Made by a program: the position numbers and the translations under genes. The notes beneath the pieces are model-generated. The model was not told the origin of the DNA. It saw nothing but the letters and a program-made list of their open reading frames with translations, and did no database searches. Shown here piece after piece: positions 55,693-64,000 of a DNA stretch of 64,000 nucleotides. Each line of letters starts with the position of its first letter. Within the stretch, counting starts at the first letter, position 1. This DNA comes from Linanthus parryae (Eukaryota; Streptophyta; Magnoliopsida; Ericales; Polemoniaceae), in NCBI GenBank assembly GCA_023055425.1, contig JALGPY010000003.1, positions 16,551,001 to 16,615,000 on the forward strand, in the 5' to 3' direction.

Positions 55693-56994
55693 CTACTCAT
55701 CCTCTTCGGAGTATGGGGCATCCTCGCCTCCGTATTCATCATCCCCAACTTCCTCATCCTCATTCTCATCAGGCGGGGCCTCATATGCGCCCCATTGATA
55801 CCATCTCTCAGTTGTAGGGACAGGTGGCACAAACTCCTCTCTAGGCACCTCAGTCGAGTAAAGCACCCATTCACCAACCATTTGAACCAAATTACCCAAT
55901 TGGGATTGGTTACTTTGCAAGCACTGAAACTGACGCCTCCTCTCTTCCCTATCCACTGTCATCTCCTCTCGCAACTGGTTGAAGGCTGCCTCACCATCAA
56001 AACCAGCTCTCTTCACCCCTATACTCTTCTTTCAACCCTTGTTCCGCTTCAAGGCTTTGGTCGTGGCGTCACACTTAGACCATTCTCTCTTAGGGAAGAC
56101 AGGAATGACTTTGTCGTATTCGGGAATCGCTACCTCAGAAACTACGGCTAAGTAGGTGAGCAAGCAAGTATGTCCGGGGGCCATCTTGTTGTTTCTAGAA
56201 ATTCGATCCATGATATTACCCCATATGAAGCGAGGAACATCAATTCTCTGCCCCTCCCATAGACACAACTCCATCACACAAAGTCTAAAGGAGAATGTGG
56301 GGTTTGAGGTGGTTCCCAAAACCCAATTCTCCAACAACTCACAAATCCATCGAGCCTCCGGTTTTAACTCCCCATTCACAACCTTCCATTTAAGCATTGA
56401 CCCTTTCCTATCCCACAGAGACTTACCTGGTGGAAAACAAAACTTGTTGACCTTGTCATAAATGTTCTCGTCCGACACAACCCGAGCAAAAGAACACTCA
56501 TCCGCTAGAGGTGGGAATTTAAGTGCAAAGCCGATAGCCTCTGGTGTGAAGACTATCCACTTGTTTCGACAGTACACCAACCTATGGACGAGAATCTCAC
56601 CATCCAACGCATACATAAGGTTGACAACAAACTCCCTAGCGATTGGTGCGCTTGAAATTCCGACCAATTCAAACCACTTAAGAAGCCCTTCCCTATCGTA
56701 AAGGTTCTTAATAGGTGGGGGCATGTCCGAATGAAATTCGAACACTTTCTCTGGTTGTCCCGATTTGTTAAGGTAATGGTCATGGTCATAATCATAATGG
56801 GCCTCGTGGGTCACAAAGCAATACGAGTCAAAGTTCGACTCAGTCACTCTCTTCACATTCACCTTCCCCTCTCTTTTTTGTCTCATCACAGTTCGGTTAG
56901 GAAACGGGGTTTTTAGCAAATCATATTTGGGCGACTCAGGCGCCTCTATGGTAGGCGGAGCAGAACCGGACGCCTCCATAGACGACCCCGTCAC
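55693..56994 (-). CDS. Putative plant transposon protein (Athila-associated ORF), one stop
   Basis: From the ATG at 56,994 the frame is open for 320 codons to a TGA (56,034-56,032). It then continues in the same frame to 55,693 with an acidic tail. The region around residues 75-300 (FHSDMPPPIKNLYDREGLLK, then FVVNLMYALDGEILVHRLVY, SFARVVSDENIYDKV, ILWDRKG-like and ICELLENWVLG) matches the layout of the putative plant transposon protein domain. That domain is found as an extra ORF in Athila-type elements and as dispersed copies. Molecular function is unknown. An LTR-like promoter relic lies just upstream (57,240-58,368). I did not see a signal peptide or membrane segment, so an envelope role is not supported. 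Confidence 0.7.
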
Positions 56995-57239
56995 CCGTCT
57001 TTCTCTTTTTTGAGGCCATTTAGCAAATCAAGCAAATAAGATGAAAATTTAAATTGTGCACCGTGACAGGAAGTGTAACCGAAAGCAACTAACAAGTAGC
57101 AATTAAACAGATAATACCTAGGACTCTAATCAATCGCCCCCAAGGTTCGCAACTAAGCAAAAGAAATTAAAAATGGGCTTTTACTCAATCGTGCATAGAC
57201 TTGTAAAATTGAAATTGCTAGTTTAGATAGTACCTGATA

Positions 57240-58368
57240 CACCTGGAGTACCTTTCTTACAGGTGTCGTTTCCGCGAAAAATTCACCAAGAAGGGCCAAA
57301 CTGACCGGTGAAAATTTTTCCGGAAAAAGTGAAAAATTTGTGCTTCCCTGACTCCCCTCGTAGTCCCCTCGATGTTTGTTCTTGAACTTTTGACTGAATC
57401 CCCCTCCAAGTGCTTCAATTTTTCAATCTAGGAATGGAACCCTAGATTTTGTTCTTCCCCAAAACAGCTTGTTAGAGTAAGATTGAGCCAAAAATCCACG
57501 GTTTAATCTTCTTTTCCTTCTTCTCGCGAGCAAAACCCTTCCTATCTCTTCTGATTTGGTGAAGATTTGAAAATTTGAAGATTTGAAGGTTGAGAGAGAG
57601 GATGAATTTTTCAACGGGTTGATGAAGAAAGAAGCTGTTGATGATTTTCGGGTGAACTGGGGTTTAAATACCCTTTAGACGATTTGCCAGAAATACCCCT
57701 CCATAAATCCATCCCCCTCTTGCTTTGTCACGGGCGTTTTGGACTTTTCGCGCCTTCTGGGCATTCTCTTCGTGCGAAGAGAATCCCAGTTGGCCTTATT
57801 CCTCTTCGTGTGACAGTCTTCTTATTTTGAGACAGAAGGCTGTCACAGGAAGAGAAAAAAAATTTCTAAGTTAAAACTCTTCGTGTGAAGAGTTTTTCTC
57901 TTTGTGCGAAGAGGTCTGGGCACTGCTTAAAAATCCCTTTTTTTGCTTGATTTTCTTCGACTATTTACTCGTTTCTTCGAATCTTCATGAATCTCCTCGT
58001 CCTCGAGACCCCGTGTAGATGATAAAAGACTCCCAAAGTCCGGTGAATATTTTATTTTCAAATTCATGCTCTCGAAGATCCGTTGAAAATTTCCGGATGT
58101 TTTAAGATGCTCGAACATCCTTTTTTCGCCATTTTGCTCGTGCCTTTGCTTCTTCATGAGTCTTCTCGACCTCGAGATTCTTTTTGCATTATAAAAGATT
58201 CCCAATGTCGGGGGAATCCTTTATTATTCAATTTGATCCTTCCAAAGACCCGTTTGGCAATTCCGGATGCTTTTTGACGCCTTTTTACCCGCTTAACATC
58301 CTTTTTGGCCTAAATTCTTCGTCCGGACTCCGATTTACGCGATCCACCTGTCCACAGAAAGCTCTCGA
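57240..58368 (-). repeat. Internal LTR relic with palindromes and TATA
   Basis: It lies between a polypurine-like GTGTGGGGGTAG (58,369-58,380, minus) and the transposon-protein ORF. It has TCTCTTCGTGCGAAGAGA at 57,765-57,782 and two weaker copies to 57,913, TATTTAAA at 57,663-57,670 (minus), and TAAATCGGAGTCCGGACGAA near 58,330. The last motif also occurs, slightly changed, in the old LTR at 23,420. It is related in motifs to the flanking LTRs but clearly divergent. Its left boundary is approximate. Confidence 0.6.
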
Positions 58369-58770
58369 CTACCCCCACACAATGGCACTCTTCAATTCTG
58401 TTTTCAGTCCGTTCTTCAAAATATCACCTCGTAATCCGTGCCAGTGACGTAGCTTTCTCCGTTCATTAATCAAATCCTTGCGTATATCAAGATGGCGAGT
58501 CCGGGAACATGATCTTCCCCAGGTGCTTGTGTTGAATAGGCGCAGGAATGGCTTCATTATCCAATTCCTTCACTTCGGATCCCGATGCGCGTTTTGGGCT
58601 GCAATTCTTCAATTTTCACTCTGTTTCGCACGCGCGCATCAAGACGGAGGATCCGAAATAGGCCTTTCACCTCGGAATCCTGCACATACTCATTGGAAAT
58701 ATTAAATCCACTCTCTCGCACCTATCAAGTATATCAAACAGAATAAAAATTTACAAAACAATATTAAAAC
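58369..58770 (-). other. 3' UTR-like stretch after the protease, ending in a polypurine tract
   Basis: The minus strand continues from AGCGCTTGTTGGGAGGCAAC (58,795-58,814), a sequence found at the end of pol in many such elements, to GTGTGGGGGTAG at 58,380. It implies that the whole of pol was deleted between the protease and the former end of the polyprotein. Confidence 0.5.
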
Positions 58771-59910
58771 CTAAACTACAGCAATAAATAGGTTAGGTTG
58801 CCTCCCAACAAGCGCTTTGTAATTTAAGGTCGACGGCCGGACCCAGTTACCTGAGAGATTAATCAAATAGTGGGAGTTGCATGGAGCCTGTCTCTGAGCT
58901 TGATAAGGAACATTTGGCCTATTCTCTAATTCGGATGGATCGGGCTGCAAAACTGTAGGCAACCCAAAAGAAGGATCCACACGATCTTCTCTAAACTTGA
59001 TCATAGCCAACTTATTTTTCCCCTTGCCCGGATGAAATGCTTTGAACACGAGTGATGAATCTAAAGCTTTGATAGTCAACTCCTCAGTCTCTAGATCCAC
59101 ATTTGCGCGCATTGTCTTCAAAAGCGGTCTTCCAAATATAAGCGGTACATCGCGATCCTCCTTGATGTCCACTATCACAAAGTCAGCTTGGAAGACAAAT
59201 TCACCCACTTTGACCAACAAATTCTCAATCACCCCATTTGCTGTAACAATAGAATTGTCTACCAATTGCAGACCCATCTTCACCGGGGTTGGTGCACCAA
59301 TACCCAATCTCTGAAATAGGGACAGTGGCATGAGATTAATACTCGCGCCCAAATCACAGATACCATGTGTATGATATCCACCCCCAAGAGTGCAGCCTAA
59401 GATGACACTGTCTAGATCTCTCATCTTTGGAATGTCCCTCTGAATTACTGTACTGCATGTCTCAGTCAATTTCACCGTGGCATAGGGGTCTATGCTCTTC
59501 TTTCCCCATAAGATCTCCTTCAAGAACTTCTTGTACTTGGGCATCTGAGAAAGTGCTTCCACAAGAGGAATGTTTATATGCAATAGTTTGAATATGTTCA
59601 GAAATTTCCCAAAGTGTTCCCCATCATTCCTCTTTATTGCCGCTGGATATGGCACACGCACACTATATTCTTCCTTTGGCTCCTGCTTCTCATCTGACTT
59701 CCTCACCGTGTCTTTTGATTGGGGAATCACGGTAGGCATGGAAATTTCTTCATCTAATGCCTTTTCGGTGGCTTTAGTTGCCTCGGCTCGCGCGTGTGTA
59801 GGATATGGAGGATCCTTCGTGGTGGTCCCACTACGAGTAGTGATAGCCTTCAATTGCTCAGGTGGAGTGATTCTGTTAGAAGGTAGTATACCCGGTGGAA
59901 GTCGAGTATT
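58771..59910 (-). CDS. pro: Protease region of the nested element, fused to a pol-end remnant
   Basis: Same frame as gag after one TAG (59,911-59,913). The linker ITTRSGTTTKDPPYPTHARA is followed by the protease, with active site CDLGASINLMPLSLF (near 59,350) and DVPLIFGRPLLKTMRANVDL. After about residue 300 it carries NRPNVPYQAQRQAP, a copy of a gag motif, and then the tail KALVGRQPNLFIAVV typical of the end of a polyprotein. RT, RNase H and integrase are missing between these. The protease could be active. The product would be a Gag-Pro protein only. Confidence 0.85.
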   Translation of the reverse strand, partial: NTRLPPGILPSNRITPPEQLKAITTRSGTTTKDPPYPTHARAEATKATEKALDEEISMPTVIPQSKDTVRKSDEKQEPKEEYSVRVPYPAAIKRNDGEHFGKFLNIFKLLHINIPLVEALSQMPKYKKFLKEILWGKKSIDPYATVKLTETCSTVIQRDIPKMRDLDSVILGCTLGGGYHTHGICDLGASINLMPLSLFQRLGIGAPTPVKMGLQLVDNSIVTANGVIENLLVKVGEFVFQADFVIVDIKEDRDVPLIFGRPLLKTMRANVDLETEELTIKALDSSLVFKAFHPGKGKNKLAMIKFREDRVDPSFGLPTVLQPDPSELENRPNVPYQAQRQAPCNSHYLINLSGNWVRPSTLNYKALVGRQPNLFIAVV

Positions 59911-61451
59911 CTAATTAGCTATTTGGCCAATCTGTGTTTCATGGCTCTTTATCGAGGCTTCCATTGCGACAATCTTGCTCTCAATCTTATCATTGCTAGC
60001 TAACAGTTTCCTCAACAACGCGTTTGTATCCTGTTCTTCTGAGGGGGGAGGTGGAGCTTGTTTTTGTGGAACCTGTCTCTGAGCTTGGTAAGGAACATTT
60101 GGCCTTTGACCTGGCGCATATAGTCCATTATTCGGATTGGCATAGCAGAAGTTGGGGTGATTGCGGTTGTTGGGATGATAGGTGTTTGGCCATTGTTGCT
60201 GTCTTGGTTGACCCATGTACTTCACGTCTTCAATACCATCCCCATATCCCTGATTTGCATCTGCTACCATCTCTCCCACTGACTTCACCTGTGCTGATGG
60301 ATTCAGATTACTGAAAGCCGAAGTCATCACTACCATCTGATGTTCAAATTCCTGTTCCACCATGGACTCAATCTTACTAACCAATGCCCCATCTGATTTC
60401 GTGTTTCTACGAGTCTCAGACCTCGTGGATTCACGTTTAGCTACATTATCCAGCAGATAACGACATCTTTGTAATCCCATTCCCAAAAAATTTCCTTGAG
60501 CCATCATGTCCATTTCACTAGCAGTCTCTCTGTCTAAAGCGTTATAAAAGTAGTGCAGAAGTTTGTACCATGGCTCTCCGTGAGTAGGGCATCTGCGAAA
60601 GAGCTGGTTAAACTTTCCCCACGTGTCTCCCAGAGAGTCATCTTCCTGCTGTGTAAATTTAGTTATATCAGCCATCCGTTGAGCAACCTTGGATGGTGGA
60701 AGATACTTCCTGAGAAACTCTCTGCTACAATCTGCCCATGTAACTATGCTGCCTGCTGGAAGTTCCATAAGCCATGTCTTTGCCTTTCCCGATAAAGAGA
60801 AGGGGAAAACCATGAGCTTTATCGTCTCGTGTGGAACTCTCTGATCATACATGGTAGAAGTAATCTGCTCGAAATTGAGCAAGTGCTGATGTGGATCATC
60901 ACTCGGGCTCCAGTGAATAAGCATTCATCGCTAACCATGTTGATCAACGGTTGGCGAATCTCGAAATGTGCGGCATTAATCTGAGGTCTGACAATAGTGG
61001 GTTGATATCCCTCCGGTGTATTTCTGAAGTACTCCACCAAAAGACGCTCATCCTCCTCAGCATTGTTGACTTGCTCTACCGCATTCCGACCGTTATTGTT
61101 CCGATTATTGCACCCATTATTCCCATTGCCACCGTTATTTCTGCCAACTACTTCCGCACCAGGAAGTTGTTGTGGGTTTGGAGGGTTCATGCGATCAATC
61201 ATCGCCTGCATCTCAGCCATTTGAGCCCTAAGTTGCTCAGTTTCCGCGGCTCTGTTTGCAGCCTCCTCTACAGCAGCTGCTCTAGCTGCTTCCGCATCTT
61301 GCACACTTTTGTGGATTCTCTCAAACTCAGCTCTAGTTTCCTCATCCATGGTGATTGAGCTTGAATTCCTCTTGTCTCTACGCTGTGTTTTCAATAAGGA
61401 TTCCGGGTTTTCAAACGTTGGATACAAAGGCTCGTCTCTAGAACGGGTCAT
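59911..61451 (-). CDS. gag: Gag of the nested element, one frameshift
   Basis: The ATG region at 61,451 opens MTRSRDEPLYPTFENPESLL, with a coiled-coil Ala/Glu/Arg stretch (residues ~45-75) and an Asn-rich segment. A one-base deletion near 60,903, compared with the outer element, moves the frame. The rest is open from 60,924 to 59,911 with the capsid block FPFSLSGKAKTWLMELPAGS, REFLRKYLPPSKVAQRMADI and YKLLHYFYNALDRETASEMD. It ends QIGQIAN and a TAG. There is no CCHC knuckle, as is common for Athila Gag. It matches the outer element's gag at 48,313-49,400 very closely in inverted orientation. Confidence 0.88.
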
Positions 61452-61564
61452 GCACCGTGTGAATCAACCTGAAATCACAAAACACGCAAAACATAGGTGA
61501 GTAACGGATATAAACAATAAATTAAAATCCCTAAGGCTAGGAATTATAACTAATTTAGCCGAAG

Positions 61565-61582
61565 TCCCCGGCAATGGCGCCA
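61565..61582 (-). other. Primer-binding site of the nested element, tRNA-Asp type
   Basis: The minus strand reads TGGCGCCATTGCCGGGGA, one base from the tRNA-Asp complementary site. It lies 6 nt from the LTR end at 61,589. Confidence 0.88.
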
Positions 61583-61588
61583 AAAACT

Positions 61589-63053
61589 TGACACGCTCTA
61601 ACCACAAGTGTATGGTTGTCGTGTGTAGTAATAAACCGGAAATCCAAGCTATCGAACCCGAGGGACTTTGTTTAAACTAGTTATTATTTCAAACCTTATG
61701 TGGGTACGTCGCAAGTTGTGTTTTGTTGTAATTCTAATAAAATAAAAGTGCAAAATTCTCAATTAACCGAGTGAAGTAGGTCACGATTTATAAAGAATCA
61801 TTTTTAGGGTTTTTGTAATATGAGGAAAAATACCGGGAATTCTATAGGTTCACTAGGTTGATCTAAACTTCTGTTTTGATTCGTAAAACAACCGCGTGTC
61901 TTTCACTATTAATCGAGCAATATTAAACATACCGAGTTACCAATCAAGTAAACTATACTTAAAACCAAAATATACCGAGTTACCAAGTCTACTTAGCTTT
62001 AAGCATGCATTAAAAATCATGATTCTACTCTCACGATCCTAGTTAACAATATCGAGTTACCAAACATTTATTCGACTAGGTGGATTATTCCATTTACCGA
62101 CTAACTATCACGGAGTTACCACGCGAAAATTAATTAAGATTATCTTTACGTTAGCTACTCGCAAAAATAATGTGATTACAATCGTAAATAATCCATAACA
62201 ATGAAAGAACACGTGAGATTAAGTTAAAACATGAATCACAATCTCAAAACATGATTTTTAGATCAAACCCTAGCTACACCAAACAAGAATTCCCAGCAAA
62301 TAACGTTTAGCTACTACGATTCATACTCAAAACAACGAGTTTCATGAGTTTTAACATCAAAAACTAAGAAAAGTGAAGAGTTGAGAATCCATACGGATGA
62401 TCCAAAGCTCCTAAGCTCTCCCAATAGCTCCTTCCTCTCCAAAAAGTGTTTCTAGCGTGAAAAACTACTGAAAAAGTCGACCTAGAACACTTAAATACGT
62501 TTCTATAATGATATTACAAAGTTTCTGATAATTGCAAAAAGACCCCGGACGAATTTAACATTCTGGGCATTCTCTTCGTGCGAAGAGAAATTCTCTTCGT
62601 GCGAAGAGATTCTTCACTCTGTCTCAACTCTTCTTGCAAAAGTCTTCCCACTTTGAGACAGCATCATACCACACGAAGACATTTGAAAATTTGGCTAAGT
62701 ATTCTCTTCGTGCGAAGAACTTTTCTCTTCGTGCGAAGAGAATATGCCTTAGCTTTTTTCTGGCTCTTTTCCTTGAGTTTTCCATGCTTTCTTTGTTTCC
62801 GAAGCTCGTTTCTTCACAACCTTTGATCCTCGCTTCCTATTTCCTGCCAACCATAACACGAAACACGAACCCGCGATCATATCCCAATAAAATCAACAAA
62901 ATATACGAGAAACGCCCGGATTTAACGATGAACGCTCAAAAACTCAAATTTCACAATTTAGCATAAAACGCTCAAAGACGATAAAATTCTCCATGATAAG
63001 CACGCAAAACATAGCAAAAATAAGGAATAACTAACTCCAGAACGGAGTTATCA
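61589..63053 (-). repeat. 5' LTR of the nested element (right)
   Basis: 1,465 bp, near 96% identical by eye to 51,968-53,430, with small indels around 62,830. The palindromes are at 62,571-62,588, 62,592-62,609, 62,703-62,719 (partial) and 62,724-62,741. The TATA-like box is at 62,490-62,497. Confidence 0.95.
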
Positions 63054-63480
63054 CCATGCTGCACTCAAGTATCTACTCACCAAGAAGGATGCCAAGCCGA
63101 GATTGATTAGGTGGATATTGTTGATGCAAGAATTTGATATAGAGATCAAAGAAACGAAAGGGGTGGAAAATGTAGTAGCTGACCATTTATCACGTTTGGA
63201 GAATGAGAAGCATGAGGAGGTGCCAAACAGAGAAGAATTTCCAGACGAACAACTTATGGTAGTGGTCGCAGCTGTTCCTTGGTTTGCTGACTTGGGAAAT
63301 TTCAAGGCACTCAATATTATCCCCAAATACATGAATTCCCACCAAAGAAGAAATTCTTTGCAGATGCGCAGCATTATTTCTAGGATGATCCTTATCTGTT
63401 CTAGCTGGGAGCAGATAATGTATTGCGGAGGTGTGTTGCTGATCCAGACACATTAGAGATTCTTAGGTACTGCCATGAGT
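63054..63480 (+). pseudogene. RNase H end and pre-integrase region of the outer element
   Basis: After the duplicated CCATG the RNase H frame resumes: [40 protein letters not shown] and [11 protein letters not shown], the last containing the terminal His/Asp motif. It goes on to a linker and the start of the integrase zinc domain ([23 protein letters not shown], in another frame after about 63,430). Confidence 0.88.
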
Positions 63481-64000
63481 TAAACTGTGGAGGACACTTC
63501 GGCAAATGACGCACAGTGGCTAAGGTACTTCAGAGTGGTTTCTTTTGACCTACATTGAATAAAGATGCTAGTTTATTTGTGCAGCAGTGTGACCGGTGTC
63601 AGAGAACCGGCAATATTTCCAATCGAAATGAGGTGCCTCAGAATTTCGTGTTGGAGGTGGAGCCGTTTGATGTTTGGGGCATTGATTTCATGGGGCCATT
63701 CCCCTCTTCACTTGGTAATCTCTATATCCTGTTGGCTGTTGATTATGTGACCAAGTGGGTGGAAGCATTGGCGTGTCTCAAGAATGATGGTGCTACCGTA
63801 GAGAGGTTTGTGCATAAAAACATATTCACGCGGTTTGGGACTCCCAGGGCCATTATTAGAGATGAGGGATCACATTTCGTGAAAAAAGTCTTTGCCAATG
63901 TTTTGAGCAAGTATGGGGTGAAGACTCACAAGATATCACTAGCCTACCATCCACAGTCGAATGGGCAAGCTGAAGTATCCAACTGCGAGATCAAGGGAAT
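63481..64000 (+). pseudogene. Integrase of the outer element (runs off the window)
   Basis: The zinc-binding HHCC module (CHELNCGGH then CDRCQRTGN) is followed by the DDE core. The first Asp is in [14 protein letters not shown] near 63,680, the second in [12 protein letters not shown] near 63,865, and the Glu in [12 protein letters not shown] near 63,965. Stops are present at 63,507 and 63,548. The second motif reads RDEGSHF where SDGGSHF is usual. The sequence ends within the core, so the C-terminal domain and 3' LTR are outside. Confidence 0.9.

Larger units (their letters stand above)
51968..63053 (-). mobile_element. Nested Athila-like retrotransposon lacking pol
   Basis: The 11,086-bp element has LTRs of 1,463 and 1,465 bp and the perfect duplication CCATG (51,963-51,967 and 63,054-63,058). 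Orientation is opposite to its host element. In element order: LTR (61,589-63,053), PBS, gag, protease, 3' UTR-like sequence, an internal LTR relic, the plant transposon protein ORF, a second long non-coding stretch, hairpin, polypurine tract, LTR (51,968-53,430). No reverse transcriptase, RNase H or integrase is present. Rough counting gives about 55 LTR differences (near 4%), so it is older than the Tat insertion. Confidence 0.95.
48305..64000 (+). mobile_element. Athila-like Ty3/gypsy element, 5' truncated, runs off the window
   Basis: This is the outer element of the second nest. Gag, protease, RT and RNase H lie at 48,305-51,967. RNase H resumes at 63,059 and integrase follows to the window end. 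An 11-kb element interrupts it. Its 5' LTR, PBS and gag start are missing where it meets the fold-back element. Several stops and frameshifts show it is dead. Its gag is closely similar to that of the inserted element. Confidence 0.9.

Noticed and set aside
55693..56994. Envelope-like protein
   Set aside because: Position in an Athila-type element invites this call, but no signal peptide, transmembrane segment or furin-like site is visible, and the sequence fits the plant transposon protein family.
48305..63053. Very large inverted repeat as a single palindromic structure (gag at 48.3-49.7 and 59.8-61.2 kb)
   Set aside because: It is fully explained by insertion of a related element in the opposite orientation, with TSD CCATG.

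Overview
This is plant nuclear DNA, almost certainly from an angiosperm with a transposon-rich genome. The evidence is Ty3/gypsy elements of the Tat and Athila lineages, Ty1/copia remnants, L1-type LINE pieces, a CACTA element, hAT-like and Stowaway-like elements, a tRNA-derived SINE, a plant mobile domain (PMD) gene, AP2/ERF-like pseudogenes and GT-AG introns. I recognised no intact single-copy host gene, bacterial feature or CRISPR. The sequence does not name the species.

1-25.4 kb is a nest. An old, minus-oriented LTR (from 2,885 to about 23,760, PBS at 2,861-2,878) was hit by two elements. The first is a complete Tat-lineage retrotransposon (3,302-17,259) with 627-bp LTRs differing at 3 sites and target duplication CCGGT. 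The second is a CACTA transposon (17,702-22,629, duplication AAC). The Tat element carries gag, protease, reverse transcriptase, a degenerate RNase H and a second archaeal-type RNase H in one frame broken by four stop codons. Its integrase core is missing and a 54-bp tandem array stands in its place. A spliced PMD gene of about six exons lies on the opposite strand before the 3' LTR. A copia RT/RNase H fragment follows at 24.1-25.4 kb.

25.4-48.3 kb is a mosaic of small elements and striking inverted repeats. There is a palindrome of about 2.2 kb made of two head-to-head AP2/ERF-like pseudogenes (one with an EAR-type DLNxxP tail), a LINE 3' fragment, a SINE with 10-bp duplications, a copia 5' end, and two inverted 1.27-kb hAT-like elements. 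Further right come two adjacent palindromes (39.7-40.4 and 40.5-42.0 kb, the second holding tail-to-tail AP2 pseudogenes), Stowaway-like elements and a fold-back element. The 8-bp duplications of the hAT pair are swapped between the copies, and a LINE reading frame is split across them. Together these show that the 0.85 kb between the hAT copies has been inverted by recombination.

48.3-64 kb is a second nest. A plus-strand Athila-like element (5' truncated, running off the window end in integrase) is interrupted inside RNase H by an 11,086-bp minus-strand relative (51,968-63,053, duplication CCATG). The inserted element has gag and protease but no pol. It also holds an internal LTR relic and an ORF of the putative plant transposon protein type.

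Three LTR-type promoters in the window share a layout: short near-perfect palindromes with a TG centre (CTGCGTTTGAACGCAG or TCTCTTCGTGCGAAGAGA) starting roughly 75-100 bp upstream of a TATA-like box. This shared architecture, the TSD-swapped inversion and the antisense spliced PMD gene are the most notable observations.
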